Shown: piece after piece, positions 7,218 through 14,723 of the stretch
How the letters are laid out: each line of letters begins with the position of its first letter
How positions within the stretch are numbered: the stretch's first letter is position 1
Source of the DNA: Lachnospiraceae bacterium UBA3814
GTDB lineage: Bacteria > Bacillota > Clostridia > Lachnospirales > Lachnospiraceae
DNA: 22,601 nt
Reading direction: 5' to 3'
Assembly: GCA_002368575.1 (NCBI GenBank)
Contig: DFEA01000058.1
Location: 1-22,601, forward strand
Program-made: the position numbers and the translations under genes
Notes under the pieces: generated by a model
Databases searched by the model: none
Seen by the model: only the letters and a program-made list of their open reading frames with translations
What the model was told of the DNA's origin: nothing

Positions 7218-8321
7218 ATGGGAAAGAGGCTTACATATTTTGATATAGCAAGGGGAGCGGGCATGGTGCTTGTTCTCATAGGCCATCTGCAGGGGGAGAT
7301 ATTAAATTTCTCCCCCTATATTCTTTATCTCTGTATCTGGATATTTTCCTTTCACATGCCTCTGTTTTTTATAATCAGCGGAATGCTTATCCGGTATAAA
7401 AACGATCTTAGGAGGGACTTCAGGGAGCTTGCAAAAAAACGCTTCAAGGGGATAATGGTGCCCTATTACCTTTTCAGCCTTATCTACATAGGGATAGTTC
7501 TTTACGGAATGTTCGTCGATAAGGTGGTCCCGCCCTCGACCCTTTACATAAACCTGTGGTATGTAGCGGGGCTTTACGGTATGAACGTGCTGTGGTTCCT
7601 TCCAGCGTTATTTTTGGGAGAGCTGCTGTTTTTATGGATAAGGAAAAGGTTCAGTGACAGAACGTCTCTTATGATCATTGCGGTCCTGACGGTCACGGCA
7701 TATTTTTTGAATCTGTCTTTACAGAACGCTGCCTTTGATACCGCCCTTTACGAAAGGCTTCATGAGCTCTGTATCACCCTGCTGCGGCCTGTGTTTGCCT
7801 GCTCCTTTATAGCTATAGGCTATTACAGCTTCGGGCTCACGGAAAGGCTTAGGAGCAGTGGGTTTTCGGTAAAAGAGGTATTGCTTGCCTTTGCTTTTTT
7901 TGTTATAAATATTCTGTGTATCTATATAAGCATGAAGGTACTGCATTATAACAATGTAGGGGAATTCCGGTCTCTTGTGCACAACAATGTTTTTGTATAC
8001 TATGTGGCTGCTGTTTCAGGGTCGTTCTGGCTGATCCTTTTATCAAAGAATCTGTCCGGGCTGAAATACGGATTTCCGCTGCTTACCTTCTACGGGATGA
8101 ACTCGCTGGTATTCATGGCTGTTCATAATAACAGCAGGGTCCTTACCTTCGCGCTCAGGAGTGCGATGTATATAAATCAATATCTTACACGGGCAAGGGG
8201 CTATATCTGTTACGGTATAATAGTGTTTACCATGCTTTTGTATACGACCCTGATGATAATGCTGATAAACAGATTTGTACCGTTTTTAGCCGGAAAGAGT
8301 AATGCACTATATCGTATTTGA
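7218..8321 (+). CDS. Acyltransferase family 3 membrane protein (OatA-like O-acyltransferase)
   Basis: A 367-residue polytopic membrane protein of the Acyl_transf_3 family, which moves acyl groups, often acetyl, onto cell-surface glycans or peptidoglycan. The N-terminal pattern RLTYFDIARGAGMVLVLIGH with the family histidine, then SFHMPLFFIISG, is diagnostic; about ten hydrophobic segments follow. There is no extracellular SGNH domain as in full OatA, so it is the membrane-only form. The ATG follows AAGGAG at 7207-7212, overlapping the amidase stop, and its end overlaps the exonuclease by 20 bases, so the three are probably co-transcribed. Pairing with an amidase suggests a role in cell-wall modification, but the substrate could equally be an exopolysaccharide or a lipid-linked sugar. 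Confidence 0.85.
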   Translation: MGKRLTYFDIARGAGMVLVLIGHLQGEILNFSPYILYLCIWIFSFHMPLFFIISGMLIRYKNDLRRDFRELAKKRFKGIMVPYYLFSLIYIGIVLYGMFVDKVVPPSTLYINLWYVAGLYGMNVLWFLPALFLGELLFLWIRKRFSDRTSLMIIAVLTVTAYFLNLSLQNAAFDTALYERLHELCITLLRPVFACSFIAIGYYSFGLTERLRSSGFSVKEVLLAFAFFVINILCIYISMKVLHYNNVGEFRSLVHNNVFVYYVAAVSGSFWLILLSKNLSGLKYGFPLLTFYGMNSLVFMAVHNNSRVLTFALRSAMYINQYLTRARGYICYGIIVFTMLLYTTLMIMLINRFVPFLAGKSNALYRI

Positions 8322-9270
8322 TCTGGAATGGAATCAATCCAATGACAGGCATAACAGAGATCTGGGGCTCCCCTTTGAGATACTTGAGATAGGGGCTGTT
8401 AAGCTTAACAGAAGACTCAAGGTAGTCGATACCTTTGAGGTCGTCATCAAGCCTCAGATATATCACTATATTCATTATATCACAACGAAGATCGTACATC
8501 TTACCGGGGAGGAGCTGGAAAACGGAAAGCCCTTTCCGATAGCCATGAACGAATTCCTTGAATGGTGCGGGAAGGACTATATCTTCTGCATCTGGGGGAC
8601 CTCCGATATCACGGAGCTTCAGCGTAATATGATGTATTACGGGATGGATATGTTAGCGGACGGGCCTCTGAAGTATTACGATATTCAGAAGTTCTTCAGC
8701 ATAGCCTATGAAGACGGCAAAAAGCGCAGGGCGCTCGAAGCCGCGGTCGATTTTCTGGATATTGAAAAGGATATCCCTTTTCACCGGGCATATGACGATG
8801 CCAGCTATACCGCCAGGGTATTTGAGAGGGTAAACGCCTTTAAGCCCAGGATCAAACGGTATGTTTCCTATGACGTTTTCATAGCTCCCAGAGATAAAAA
8901 GGAAGAGATCGATGTCAATTTCAAAACCTATTCCAAATATATCTCAAGGGAATTTCCGGACAAGACCGCTGCCATAGAGGATAAAAAGGTAGCCTCCATG
9001 AAATGCTATCTCTGCGGCAGGACGGCGACCCGGAAGATAGGATGGTTTTCCGTTAACGGAAAGCATTATTACTGTATTGCAAGCTGTAAAAAGCACGGCT
9101 ATTTAAAGGGAAAGATCCGCATGAAGAAAACGGACGACGGAAGTGTGTACGTTGTAAAGACCACAAAGCTTGTCTCTCAGGAGGAGGCAAGGGAGATAGC
9201 CGTAAAGCAGGATAAGCTGAGGCTTGCGAGGCTTGAAAAACGCAGGGCCAAGAAAGCACCGGAGGAGTGA
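8302..9270 (+). CDS. DEDDh-type 3'-5' exonuclease with C-terminal Cys4 module
   Basis: A 322-residue protein. Residues 1-180 are a DnaQ/RNase T-like exonuclease: Asp7 and Glu9 in VFDLEWN, Asp102 in WGTSD, and His161/Asp166 in HRAYDD, which fits the HxAxxD third motif of the DEDDh class. It should remove nucleotides from 3' ends of DNA or RNA with two metal ions. Residues about 233-270 carry CYLCG (Cys235, Cys238) and YCIASC (Cys258, Cys262), a likely zinc ribbon, and the tail is very rich in Lys and Arg, suggesting nucleic-acid binding. It overlaps the acyltransferase end by 20 bases, so translation is probably coupled. The true substrate is unknown. It ends 19 bases from the convergent carboxypeptidase gene. 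Confidence 0.85.
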   Translation: MHYIVFDLEWNQSNDRHNRDLGLPFEILEIGAVKLNRRLKVVDTFEVVIKPQIYHYIHYITTKIVHLTGEELENGKPFPIAMNEFLEWCGKDYIFCIWGTSDITELQRNMMYYGMDMLADGPLKYYDIQKFFSIAYEDGKKRRALEAAVDFLDIEKDIPFHRAYDDASYTARVFERVNAFKPRIKRYVSYDVFIAPRDKKEEIDVNFKTYSKYISREFPDKTAAIEDKKVASMKCYLCGRTATRKIGWFSVNGKHYYCIASCKKHGYLKGKIRMKKTDDGSVYVVKTTKLVSQEEAREIAVKQDKLRLARLEKRRAKKAPEE

Positions 9271-9289
9271 AGGGCAGGCCGCAAAGCCT

Positions 9290-10771
9290 TTATTTCCTTT
9301 TCCGGTTAATGGGTGTAAACAGCCTTTTTCTCCGCTTTTTATAACGCTTTTTTATCTTGAGCATATTCTGTTTTGCGGAATATTTATATCTGGCAGCAGC
9401 ATTTTTTGAAAAAATGATCATCAGGATGATGAAAAGGGCACCGACAAGTATCGCTATTATCCTGGTAATATTCACAAAGATGAAATTTTTCGAAGGGATG
9501 AGCTTTTTGGGAATATCGTCCCTGGTGCCTGCCTTAACTACATTGGAAAAATCGAAGGGCTGTATCGTATCATCGGCAAATTCGATGGCGGTAGAGCCTG
9601 TCTTATGCCCGTTAAAATAATAATCGAGGGTGGCAACGGCGTTTAACGGAAGGTCTTCGTAATTGACCGAGACCGTAAGCTCGCTGAATTCAACAGTCTT
9701 CGGTATCACCACATAATCGGAGCTGTTGAGCTCAAGGATCGGCTTTGAGCTTCCCAGTATATCCAGATTGGTCTTGAAGAAGGTGGAGCTGTTTAAGGTA
9801 TATCTGTCCTCGTTCTCAGATATATTAAGCTTTGCAAAGCCTTCAAAGCCATAGTCAAGGAGAGCCTTCGTATCAAGGAACTGATTGGGAGCCTCTTCCT
9901 TAAGGATAACGCAGATAAGCCTCATTCCGTCGCGCTCCGCGCAGGTGACAAGGGTCTGCCTGGCATCCCTGGTATAGCCGGTCTTGCCTCCGATGAAGCC
10001 TTCGTATTCATAACGGAGCCCCGGGACCATCAGATGATGATTCTCAAGAGGACGCTCCTGTGGCTGCAGATTTGTGGGAGGTATGGTATATTTGGCTGTC
10101 CCCGAGATCGTGACCAGGGATTCATTTTTGAAGCAGGCCCTGGCGATCAGGGAAAGATCGTAGGCGCTGACATAATGCTCCGGGTCCGGAAGACCGTTGG
10201 CGTTTACGAAATGAGTGTTTTTACAGCCAAGCAGCTGTGCCCTTTCGTTCATCATCTTTACGAAATCGTCCACGTTTCCCGCCACCTGCTCCGCAAGGGC
10301 ATAGGCCACCTCATTGCCGGAGCCTAAGAGAAGACCGTAAAGGCACTGCTCTACGGTAAGCTCCTCGCCTTCGTCTATGCCTATCCTTGAAGAGGAGCTT
10401 TCTATATTATGTACCGAATCATAGGAAAAGGTCACGACGTCATTCATGCTGCAGTTCTCTATGGTAAGAAGAGCGGTCATCAGCTTGGTCGTGCTGGCAG
10501 GATAGAGGCGCTCATTTATGTTTTTTTCATAGAGAACGGCTCCCGATACGGCATCCACCAAAATCGCGGACTGGGCTCCGATGACCGGTCCCTCGGGCCA
10601 TCCCGGTAAAAGATTGGTTTCGGCAGGGATGTTCTTTCGTTCCTCGGCAGCCTGAAGCTGCTCGGCGGTAGGAGCCGTATTTACGGCATAAACTGTTAAA
10701 GGACAGGAAAGCCTTAAAAATAGTACAAAAAGAAATATTATAATAAAGCGCAGGCGGTAATAGCTTTTCAT
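9290..10771 (-). CDS. D-alanyl-D-alanine carboxypeptidase (DacA/DacF family, low-molecular-weight PBP)
   Basis: A serine enzyme outside the membrane that trims the terminal D-Ala from peptidoglycan stem peptides. From the ATG at 10771 it has 493 residues: a signal segment (about 1-29, ending TVYA), an S11 peptidase domain with the three penicillin-binding motifs Ser93-x-x-Lys96 (STTK), Ser151-Gly-Asn153 and Lys263-Thr-Gly265, then a C-terminal domain, a transmembrane helix near 440-463 and a strikingly Lys/Arg-rich cytoplasmic tail (KKRYKKRRKR). Ending in a true helix plus basic tail rather than an amphipathic anchor is as in some clostridial paralogues. The frame is open to a GTG at 10789, but nothing there resembles a ribosome binding site. 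TATAAT lies six bases before the ATG, hinting at a leaderless message. Confidence 0.93.
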   Translation of the reverse strand: MKSYYRLRFIIIFLFVLFLRLSCPLTVYAVNTAPTAEQLQAAEERKNIPAETNLLPGWPEGPVIGAQSAILVDAVSGAVLYEKNINERLYPASTTKLMTALLTIENCSMNDVVTFSYDSVHNIESSSSRIGIDEGEELTVEQCLYGLLLGSGNEVAYALAEQVAGNVDDFVKMMNERAQLLGCKNTHFVNANGLPDPEHYVSAYDLSLIARACFKNESLVTISGTAKYTIPPTNLQPQERPLENHHLMVPGLRYEYEGFIGGKTGYTRDARQTLVTCAERDGMRLICVILKEEAPNQFLDTKALLDYGFEGFAKLNISENEDRYTLNSSTFFKTNLDILGSSKPILELNSSDYVVIPKTVEFSELTVSVNYEDLPLNAVATLDYYFNGHKTGSTAIEFADDTIQPFDFSNVVKAGTRDDIPKKLIPSKNFIFVNITRIIAILVGALFIILMIIFSKNAAARYKYSAKQNMLKIKKRYKKRRKRLFTPINRKRK

Positions 10772-10777
10772 AAGGTG

Positions 10778-10783
10778 ATTATA
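10778..10783 (-). promoter_or_regulatory. Possible -10 element abutting the carboxypeptidase start (leaderless transcript)
   Basis: On the minus strand a perfect TATAAT is followed by six bases and then the ATG at 10771. If used as a -10, transcription would begin at or next to the A of the ATG, and the message would lack a ribosome binding site. I find no good -35 at 16-18 bases upstream (TAGAAT at 17), so support is partial. Confidence 0.35.
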
Positions 10784-10844
10784 CCTCACAAAGAGAAGGG
10801 ATTCTATTTATATTTTGAATTTTATCCTGAAGGGAGTAAGGGAT

Positions 10845-11510
10845 TTGCGTTTAAGAAATATAACAGGTTCAAAGGAAATGATAGCGGAGAATGAATATGT
10901 CATTCATGAGCCGGAGCAATATAAGGGAAGGTTTACGGCTGAAATATTCGGGAATGACAGGCCTCTGAACATAGAGATAGGAACAGGCAAGGGAAGGTTC
11001 ATCACGGAGCTTGCGGCCTCTGATCCTTCAGCGGATTATCTGGGTATTGAGAAATATTCCACCGTGCTTTTAAAGGCGGTAAGGAAATTTTCCGGAAACG
11101 TGCTTGATAATCTGCGCTTTATAAGGATGGATGCCGAATATATCCTGGATGTATTCGGAGAAAATGAGATAAACAGGATCTACCTTAATTTTTCAGATCC
11201 CTGGCCTAAGGACAGACACGCAAAAAGAAGGCTGCCCTCATCAAGCTACCTTAAAAGGTTTGAAAGGCTGCTTGGGCCGGGAGGCTGTATCGAATTCAAG
11301 ACTGATAACCGGGAGCTTTTTGATTTCGGACTCAGTGAAGCCGGGCAGTCAGGGTGGGAGGTCTGTTATTTAAGCTATGACCTGCATAACGATAAAGAGG
11401 CTATGCAGACGAATATTATGACGGAATATGAGGAGAAATTCTCTTCTCTCGGAAACCCCATATTCAAATATATAATAAAGAACCCTAAGCCCGGGCCTCA
11501 TTCATCATGA
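10845..11510 (+). CDS. trmB: tRNA (guanine-N7-)-methyltransferase
   Basis: Methylates N7 of G46 in the variable loop of tRNAs using S-adenosylmethionine. From the TTG at 10845 it has 221 residues, normal for TrmB. The N-terminus MRLRNITG is the usual Firmicute beginning, and AAGGGAG at 10830-10836 is a good ribosome binding site for it; the frame is open back to a TTG at 10815, but that start would place this site inside the gene. The SAM-binding motif IEIGTGKGRFITELA, the family motif NFSDPWPKDRHAKRR and TDNRELFDFGL are all present. It is divergent from the carboxypeptidase (73 bases between starts) and its last 13 bases overlap the tail of the convergent gene at 11498-12202. Confidence 0.95.
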   Translation: MRLRNITGSKEMIAENEYVIHEPEQYKGRFTAEIFGNDRPLNIEIGTGKGRFITELAASDPSADYLGIEKYSTVLLKAVRKFSGNVLDNLRFIRMDAEYILDVFGENEINRIYLNFSDPWPKDRHAKRRLPSSSYLKRFERLLGPGGCIEFKTDNRELFDFGLSEAGQSGWEVCYLSYDLHNDKEAMQTNIMTEYEEKFSSLGNPIFKYIIKNPKPGPHSS

Positions 11511-12202
11511 TGCTTTGACATATAAGCATTCCAGCAGGCCTCTCCGTTCGCAAGCCGGGAGATATACGCCTTAACAAGTATCTCACGAAGCCCCGAGCAC
11601 TCTGCCTCGAGGTTGAACTGTCCCGGGGCGAGGCGGGTCACCGTATCTATTTCGGAAGCTATCTTATCCGCGACGACCTCGTCCTTTAAGGTGACTATCC
11701 CGAAAAGAGTAGAGCGGTAGCTGTGGGAAGAGCAGGTACTTAAATAAACGTCCGCAAAATCCTCCCATTCCGCACGTAAAATATCCTCGGAGAAGCCGTC
11801 GGCATCCAGCACGCACAGCTCCTTAAGTCCCTTCCTCAGCTCCTTTTCCCTTTTTAAAATATCGAAGCTGTGAAAGTTGTTCTGATATGAAACAAGGATC
11901 ATCATATAGCTTTTTATGAACCTGTCTCCCCTTTCAGCCGTGGCACGCCTTCCGAAACGCCTTCCGAGTATTTCAAGACGTTCTTTATCCGCCCTGGAAT
12001 CGGGATGCTTTTCAAGGTATTTTTTCAGACAGGCCTCTCTTACATTTATATCACGGATCTCGTAGTAATGCGCCGGCCAGTCCTCAAGATATTCCTCCTT
12101 TATCTCGATAGTGCCTGCGGAGGGAGAAGGTGAAAAACGCTCCCTTATGCTGTCAAGAAAGGTATGATCATGAGCGTTCTCTTTTTCGTTCTTAAAAAGC
12201 AT
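11498..12202 (-). CDS. Protein of unknown function, 234 residues
   Basis: I do not recognise this family. The product is soluble, charged and mostly helical by composition, with no signal peptide, membrane segment or known catalytic motif. Visible features are an acidic N-terminal third, the basic cluster LGRRFGRRATAERGDRF near residues 78-94, and four cysteines in the C-terminal 110 residues (for example LSTCSSHSY and LEAECSG). The ATG at 12202 has GGAGGA about nine bases upstream, a strong ribosome binding site, which argues that the gene is real, as does its full-length open frame. It converges on trmB with a 13-base overlap of the two gene ends (11498-11510), and it diverges from the sensor gene at 12334 across 131 bases. 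Confidence 0.75.
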   Translation of the reverse strand: MLFKNEKENAHDHTFLDSIRERFSPSPSAGTIEIKEEYLEDWPAHYYEIRDINVREACLKKYLEKHPDSRADKERLEILGRRFGRRATAERGDRFIKSYMMILVSYQNNFHSFDILKREKELRKGLKELCVLDADGFSEDILRAEWEDFADVYLSTCSSHSYRSTLFGIVTLKDEVVADKIASEIDTVTRLAPGQFNLEAECSGLREILVKAYISRLANGEACWNAYMSKHHDE

Positions 12203-12251
12203 TTATAAAGTCCTCCGTTTATCTGTTCCGATGAGTATGATAGCCCAGTCA

Positions 12252-12305
12252 CGCAACAAAAGCAAGAAAAATACTGACCGCGCCTCATTTCATAAGCTTG
12301 TTGCG
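12252..12305. repeat. Inverted repeat in the divergent promoter region, overlapping a -35 element
   Basis: CGCAACAA (12252-12259) and TTGTTGCG (12298-12305) are perfect inverted copies, extendable by GC/GC if two extra A residues are bulged. The right arm covers the -35 box (TTGTTG) of the sensor promoter. It is a candidate operator, or a coincidence of a short repeat; no other copy was seen in the window. Confidence 0.35.
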
Positions 12306-12326
12306 ATCCCCCGGATGTATTATACT
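12298..12326 (+). promoter_or_regulatory. Promoter of the sensor-kinase-regulator operon, predicting a leaderless mRNA
   Basis: TTGTTG (12298-12303), a 17-base spacer and TATACT (12321-12326) form a plausible sigma-A promoter. The first in-frame ATG (12334) begins only seven bases after the -10 box, so the transcript would start at or one base before the start codon. No Shine-Dalgarno sequence precedes that ATG, which fits a leaderless message and low expression of the sensor. Confidence 0.55.
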
Positions 12327-12333
12327 GTATTTC

Positions 12334-13362
12334 ATGAAGCAGACGGGAAACAGGACCTTAAATCTGATAGTGATCTTCAGCCTTTTTGTGACGGTACTCG
12401 CGACGGTCATAAGCCTGGCCTTTTTCAGGAACAGGCTGAGAACACTGACTGCACCGGTCAACGGACCTGTGAGCTACGACCGTCATTATGCCTTTATCTG
12501 TGACAACCCTCAGGATAATTTCAATAATGCGGTATTCAGAGCCGCCAGCGAGGAATTTGAAGCCGGCGGTGATTATCTGGAGTTTATGGGCAAGAACCTG
12601 AATATCCCTTATTCCAGATACGAGCTCATGAAGATCGCTATAAATGCCAGGGTAGACGGGATCATCGTAGAGTCGGATGACAGCGAGGAGATGACACAGC
12701 TCATAAATAAGGCGGCAGAAGGCGGCATCCCGGTCATCACCATGGGTACCGACAATGCCTCTTCGCATCGCAATTCCTTTGTGGGCTTCGGATACTATGA
12801 CCTCGGGCAGAACTACGGTAAGGAGATCCTTAAGGAAATAAAGGATGAGACCCAGACGGTCCTGGTGCTTATGAGGCAGGATACGGAAAACTCTGCCCAG
12901 AACATCATCTTTCAGGGAATAAGAGATACGATCAATAAATCTGAAAGCTCAAGATATTTCAGGCTTAGGACGCTTGCCGTCTCCGAGAGCTCCACCTTCG
13001 GCGCCGAGGAGAGCATTTCGGATCTTATCATGGGCGACGAGCCTCTTCCCGATATAATGATCTGCTTAAGTGAGCTGTATACAAACTGCGTGGCCCAGGC
13101 TCTCGTAGACTATAACAGGGTCGGTGAAACGAGTGTTTACGGCTTTTATACAAATAGGACCATACTCGAGGATATCCGGAAGAATATCCTTACGGCTACT
13201 GTAACCGTAGATACCGCGCAGATGGGAAGGTATTGTGCGGATGCGGTAAGGGAATACAAGGAATATGGCTTTGTGAATGAATATCTGCCGGCGGATATAA
13301 AGGTGATCACGGCCTCCAACGTAGAGCATTATATTGACAGAGAGGTGCAGGGCGTTGAATAA
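12334..13362 (+). CDS. Membrane-anchored periplasmic-binding-domain sugar sensor, XylFII-like
   Basis: A 342-residue protein from the ATG at 12334. A short basic N-terminus and an uncleaved-looking transmembrane helix (about residues 9-31) lead into a Peripla_BP_4-type sugar-binding fold outside the cell: YAFICDNPQDNFNNAVFRAA, VDGIIVESDD, GIPVITMGTD and DLGQNYGKEI are its typical segments. There is no lipobox. It directly precedes and overlaps the histidine kinase gene by eight bases, with no transporter genes adjacent, so by analogy with XylFII of the Clostridium beijerinckii XylFII-LytS pair I infer that it presents bound sugar to the kinase rather than feeding a transporter. The frame is open back to a TTG at 12298, but that lies inside the promoter. 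The ligand is not known. Confidence 0.82.
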   Translation: MKQTGNRTLNLIVIFSLFVTVLATVISLAFFRNRLRTLTAPVNGPVSYDRHYAFICDNPQDNFNNAVFRAASEEFEAGGDYLEFMGKNLNIPYSRYELMKIAINARVDGIIVESDDSEEMTQLINKAAEGGIPVITMGTDNASSHRNSFVGFGYYDLGQNYGKEILKEIKDETQTVLVLMRQDTENSAQNIIFQGIRDTINKSESSRYFRLRTLAVSESSTFGAEESISDLIMGDEPLPDIMICLSELYTNCVAQALVDYNRVGETSVYGFYTNRTILEDIRKNILTATVTVDTAQMGRYCADAVREYKEYGFVNEYLPADIKVITASNVEHYIDREVQGVE

Positions 13363-14689
13363 AGGAAAGCAGATCTCGGTCCAGAACAAGCTTCTTCTGT
13401 CCTATACGGTCACCTCCCTGCTTGTGATCATCGTGAATATAGTAATGTTTGTGAGCATAAATAACATTACTGACAGCCTGAACAGAGCCTATGAGACTAA
13501 TGTGCTCATAAATGTGCTCACCGATTCACTGGAAATGGTCCAGTCAAGCATGACCGAATACCTTAATACAAAGTCCTCGGATTCCATCGAAGGATATTAT
13601 GATCACGAGCAGAAATACAGAGATGATCTGCAGGCAGTCATAGACAGCGGGACCGGTGAAAGGCTGTACTCCTCCATTGAGCTTGGCGGCAGCGGCAGCG
13701 CGATGCTTGAGGATATAAAAAATCTTTCGGAGACCTATCTGAATATTGCGACCGATACGGTACAGTCAAAGCGGGGACGGGTAGTTGAAAAATATAATGT
13801 TTCCTATGAGGAGGCAGAGGAGATATACGGATACATAAATTCTTATATTTACAGCCTGAATAATGAACAGTTCAGATATAATTCGGAAAACTACGCGGCT
13901 CTCAGGGACTCCTTAAGATACCTTGAAATGGTCACGATCATCATACTTATAATCGTAGCTGTGATAAATATCGTATGTACCACTGTCATTACAAAAAATA
14001 TCATGGATCCCGTTCAGGAGCGTGAGCTCATGATGGAAAGCCATCTTAAGGATGCGGAGCTTAAATATCTGCAGGCCCAGATAAATCCGCATTTTCTGTT
14101 TAACACCTTAAATGCCGGGGCTCAGCTTGCCATGCTTGAGGAAGCGGACAGAACCTATGATTTCATCCAGAATATGGCGGCCTTCTTCAGGTATAAGATA
14201 AAACGAAGCGATCAGGAGACGACCCTCAGGGAGGAGATCGGTCTTGTAGATAATTATATTTATATATTAAACGTAAGGTTTTCAGGGGAGATTCATTTTG
14301 AAAAGGATATCGACGAGGACTGTGTGAATGTGGCCGTTCCCGGGATGATACTTCAGCCCATCGTCGAAAACGCGGTCAATTACGGGGTGAGAAATATAGA
14401 CAGGGAAAAGCTCATCAGGCTTTCGATATATAAAAAGGACGGCTGTATCGAAGCGGAGGTAACGGATAACGGGGCCGGAATGAGCCAAAGCAGGATAGAC
14501 GAGGTAATGAGCGGCAGCGTTTCCGAAAACCCGGTCATGAAGGACAGCAACGGGGTGGGTCTTATCAATGTGATCTCAAGGCTCAGGCTTTTTTATGACA
14601 TAAGGGATGTACTGGAAATAATAAGCGAGGGGGAGGACAGGGGTACTACCGTAAGGATACATATCCCCTTTTCCGGGGAAGACGACTGA
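13355..14689 (+). CDS. Sensor histidine kinase, LytS/YesM type (His_kinase PF06580)
   Basis: A membrane kinase that should respond to the upstream sugar-binding protein and phosphorylate the regulator encoded next. From the TTG at 13355 it has 444 residues: helix 1 (about 13-35), an extracellular helical region of about 155 residues, helix 2 (about 192-213), then the phosphoacceptor His246 in QINPHFLFNTLN and an ATPase domain with the N box QPIVENAV (Asn339), DNGAGM (371-376) and GVGLINV (400-406). No clear HAMP domain is seen. The TTG at 13355 is preferred because AGAGGTG at 13341-13347 precedes it and because MNKGKQISVQNKLL is a natural start; the frame extends to a TTG at 13334. It overlaps the sensor stop by eight bases, so the two are translationally coupled. 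Confidence 0.92.
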   Translation: MNKGKQISVQNKLLLSYTVTSLLVIIVNIVMFVSINNITDSLNRAYETNVLINVLTDSLEMVQSSMTEYLNTKSSDSIEGYYDHEQKYRDDLQAVIDSGTGERLYSSIELGGSGSAMLEDIKNLSETYLNIATDTVQSKRGRVVEKYNVSYEEAEEIYGYINSYIYSLNNEQFRYNSENYAALRDSLRYLEMVTIIILIIVAVINIVCTTVITKNIMDPVQERELMMESHLKDAELKYLQAQINPHFLFNTLNAGAQLAMLEEADRTYDFIQNMAAFFRYKIKRSDQETTLREEIGLVDNYIYILNVRFSGEIHFEKDIDEDCVNVAVPGMILQPIVENAVNYGVRNIDREKLIRLSIYKKDGCIEAEVTDNGAGMSQSRIDEVMSGSVSENPVMKDSNGVGLINVISRLRLFYDIRDVLEIISEGEDRGTTVRIHIPFSGEDD

Positions 14690-14723
14690 AACAATAGATG
14701 CTTCCCCATACCTGTAAAGAAAG

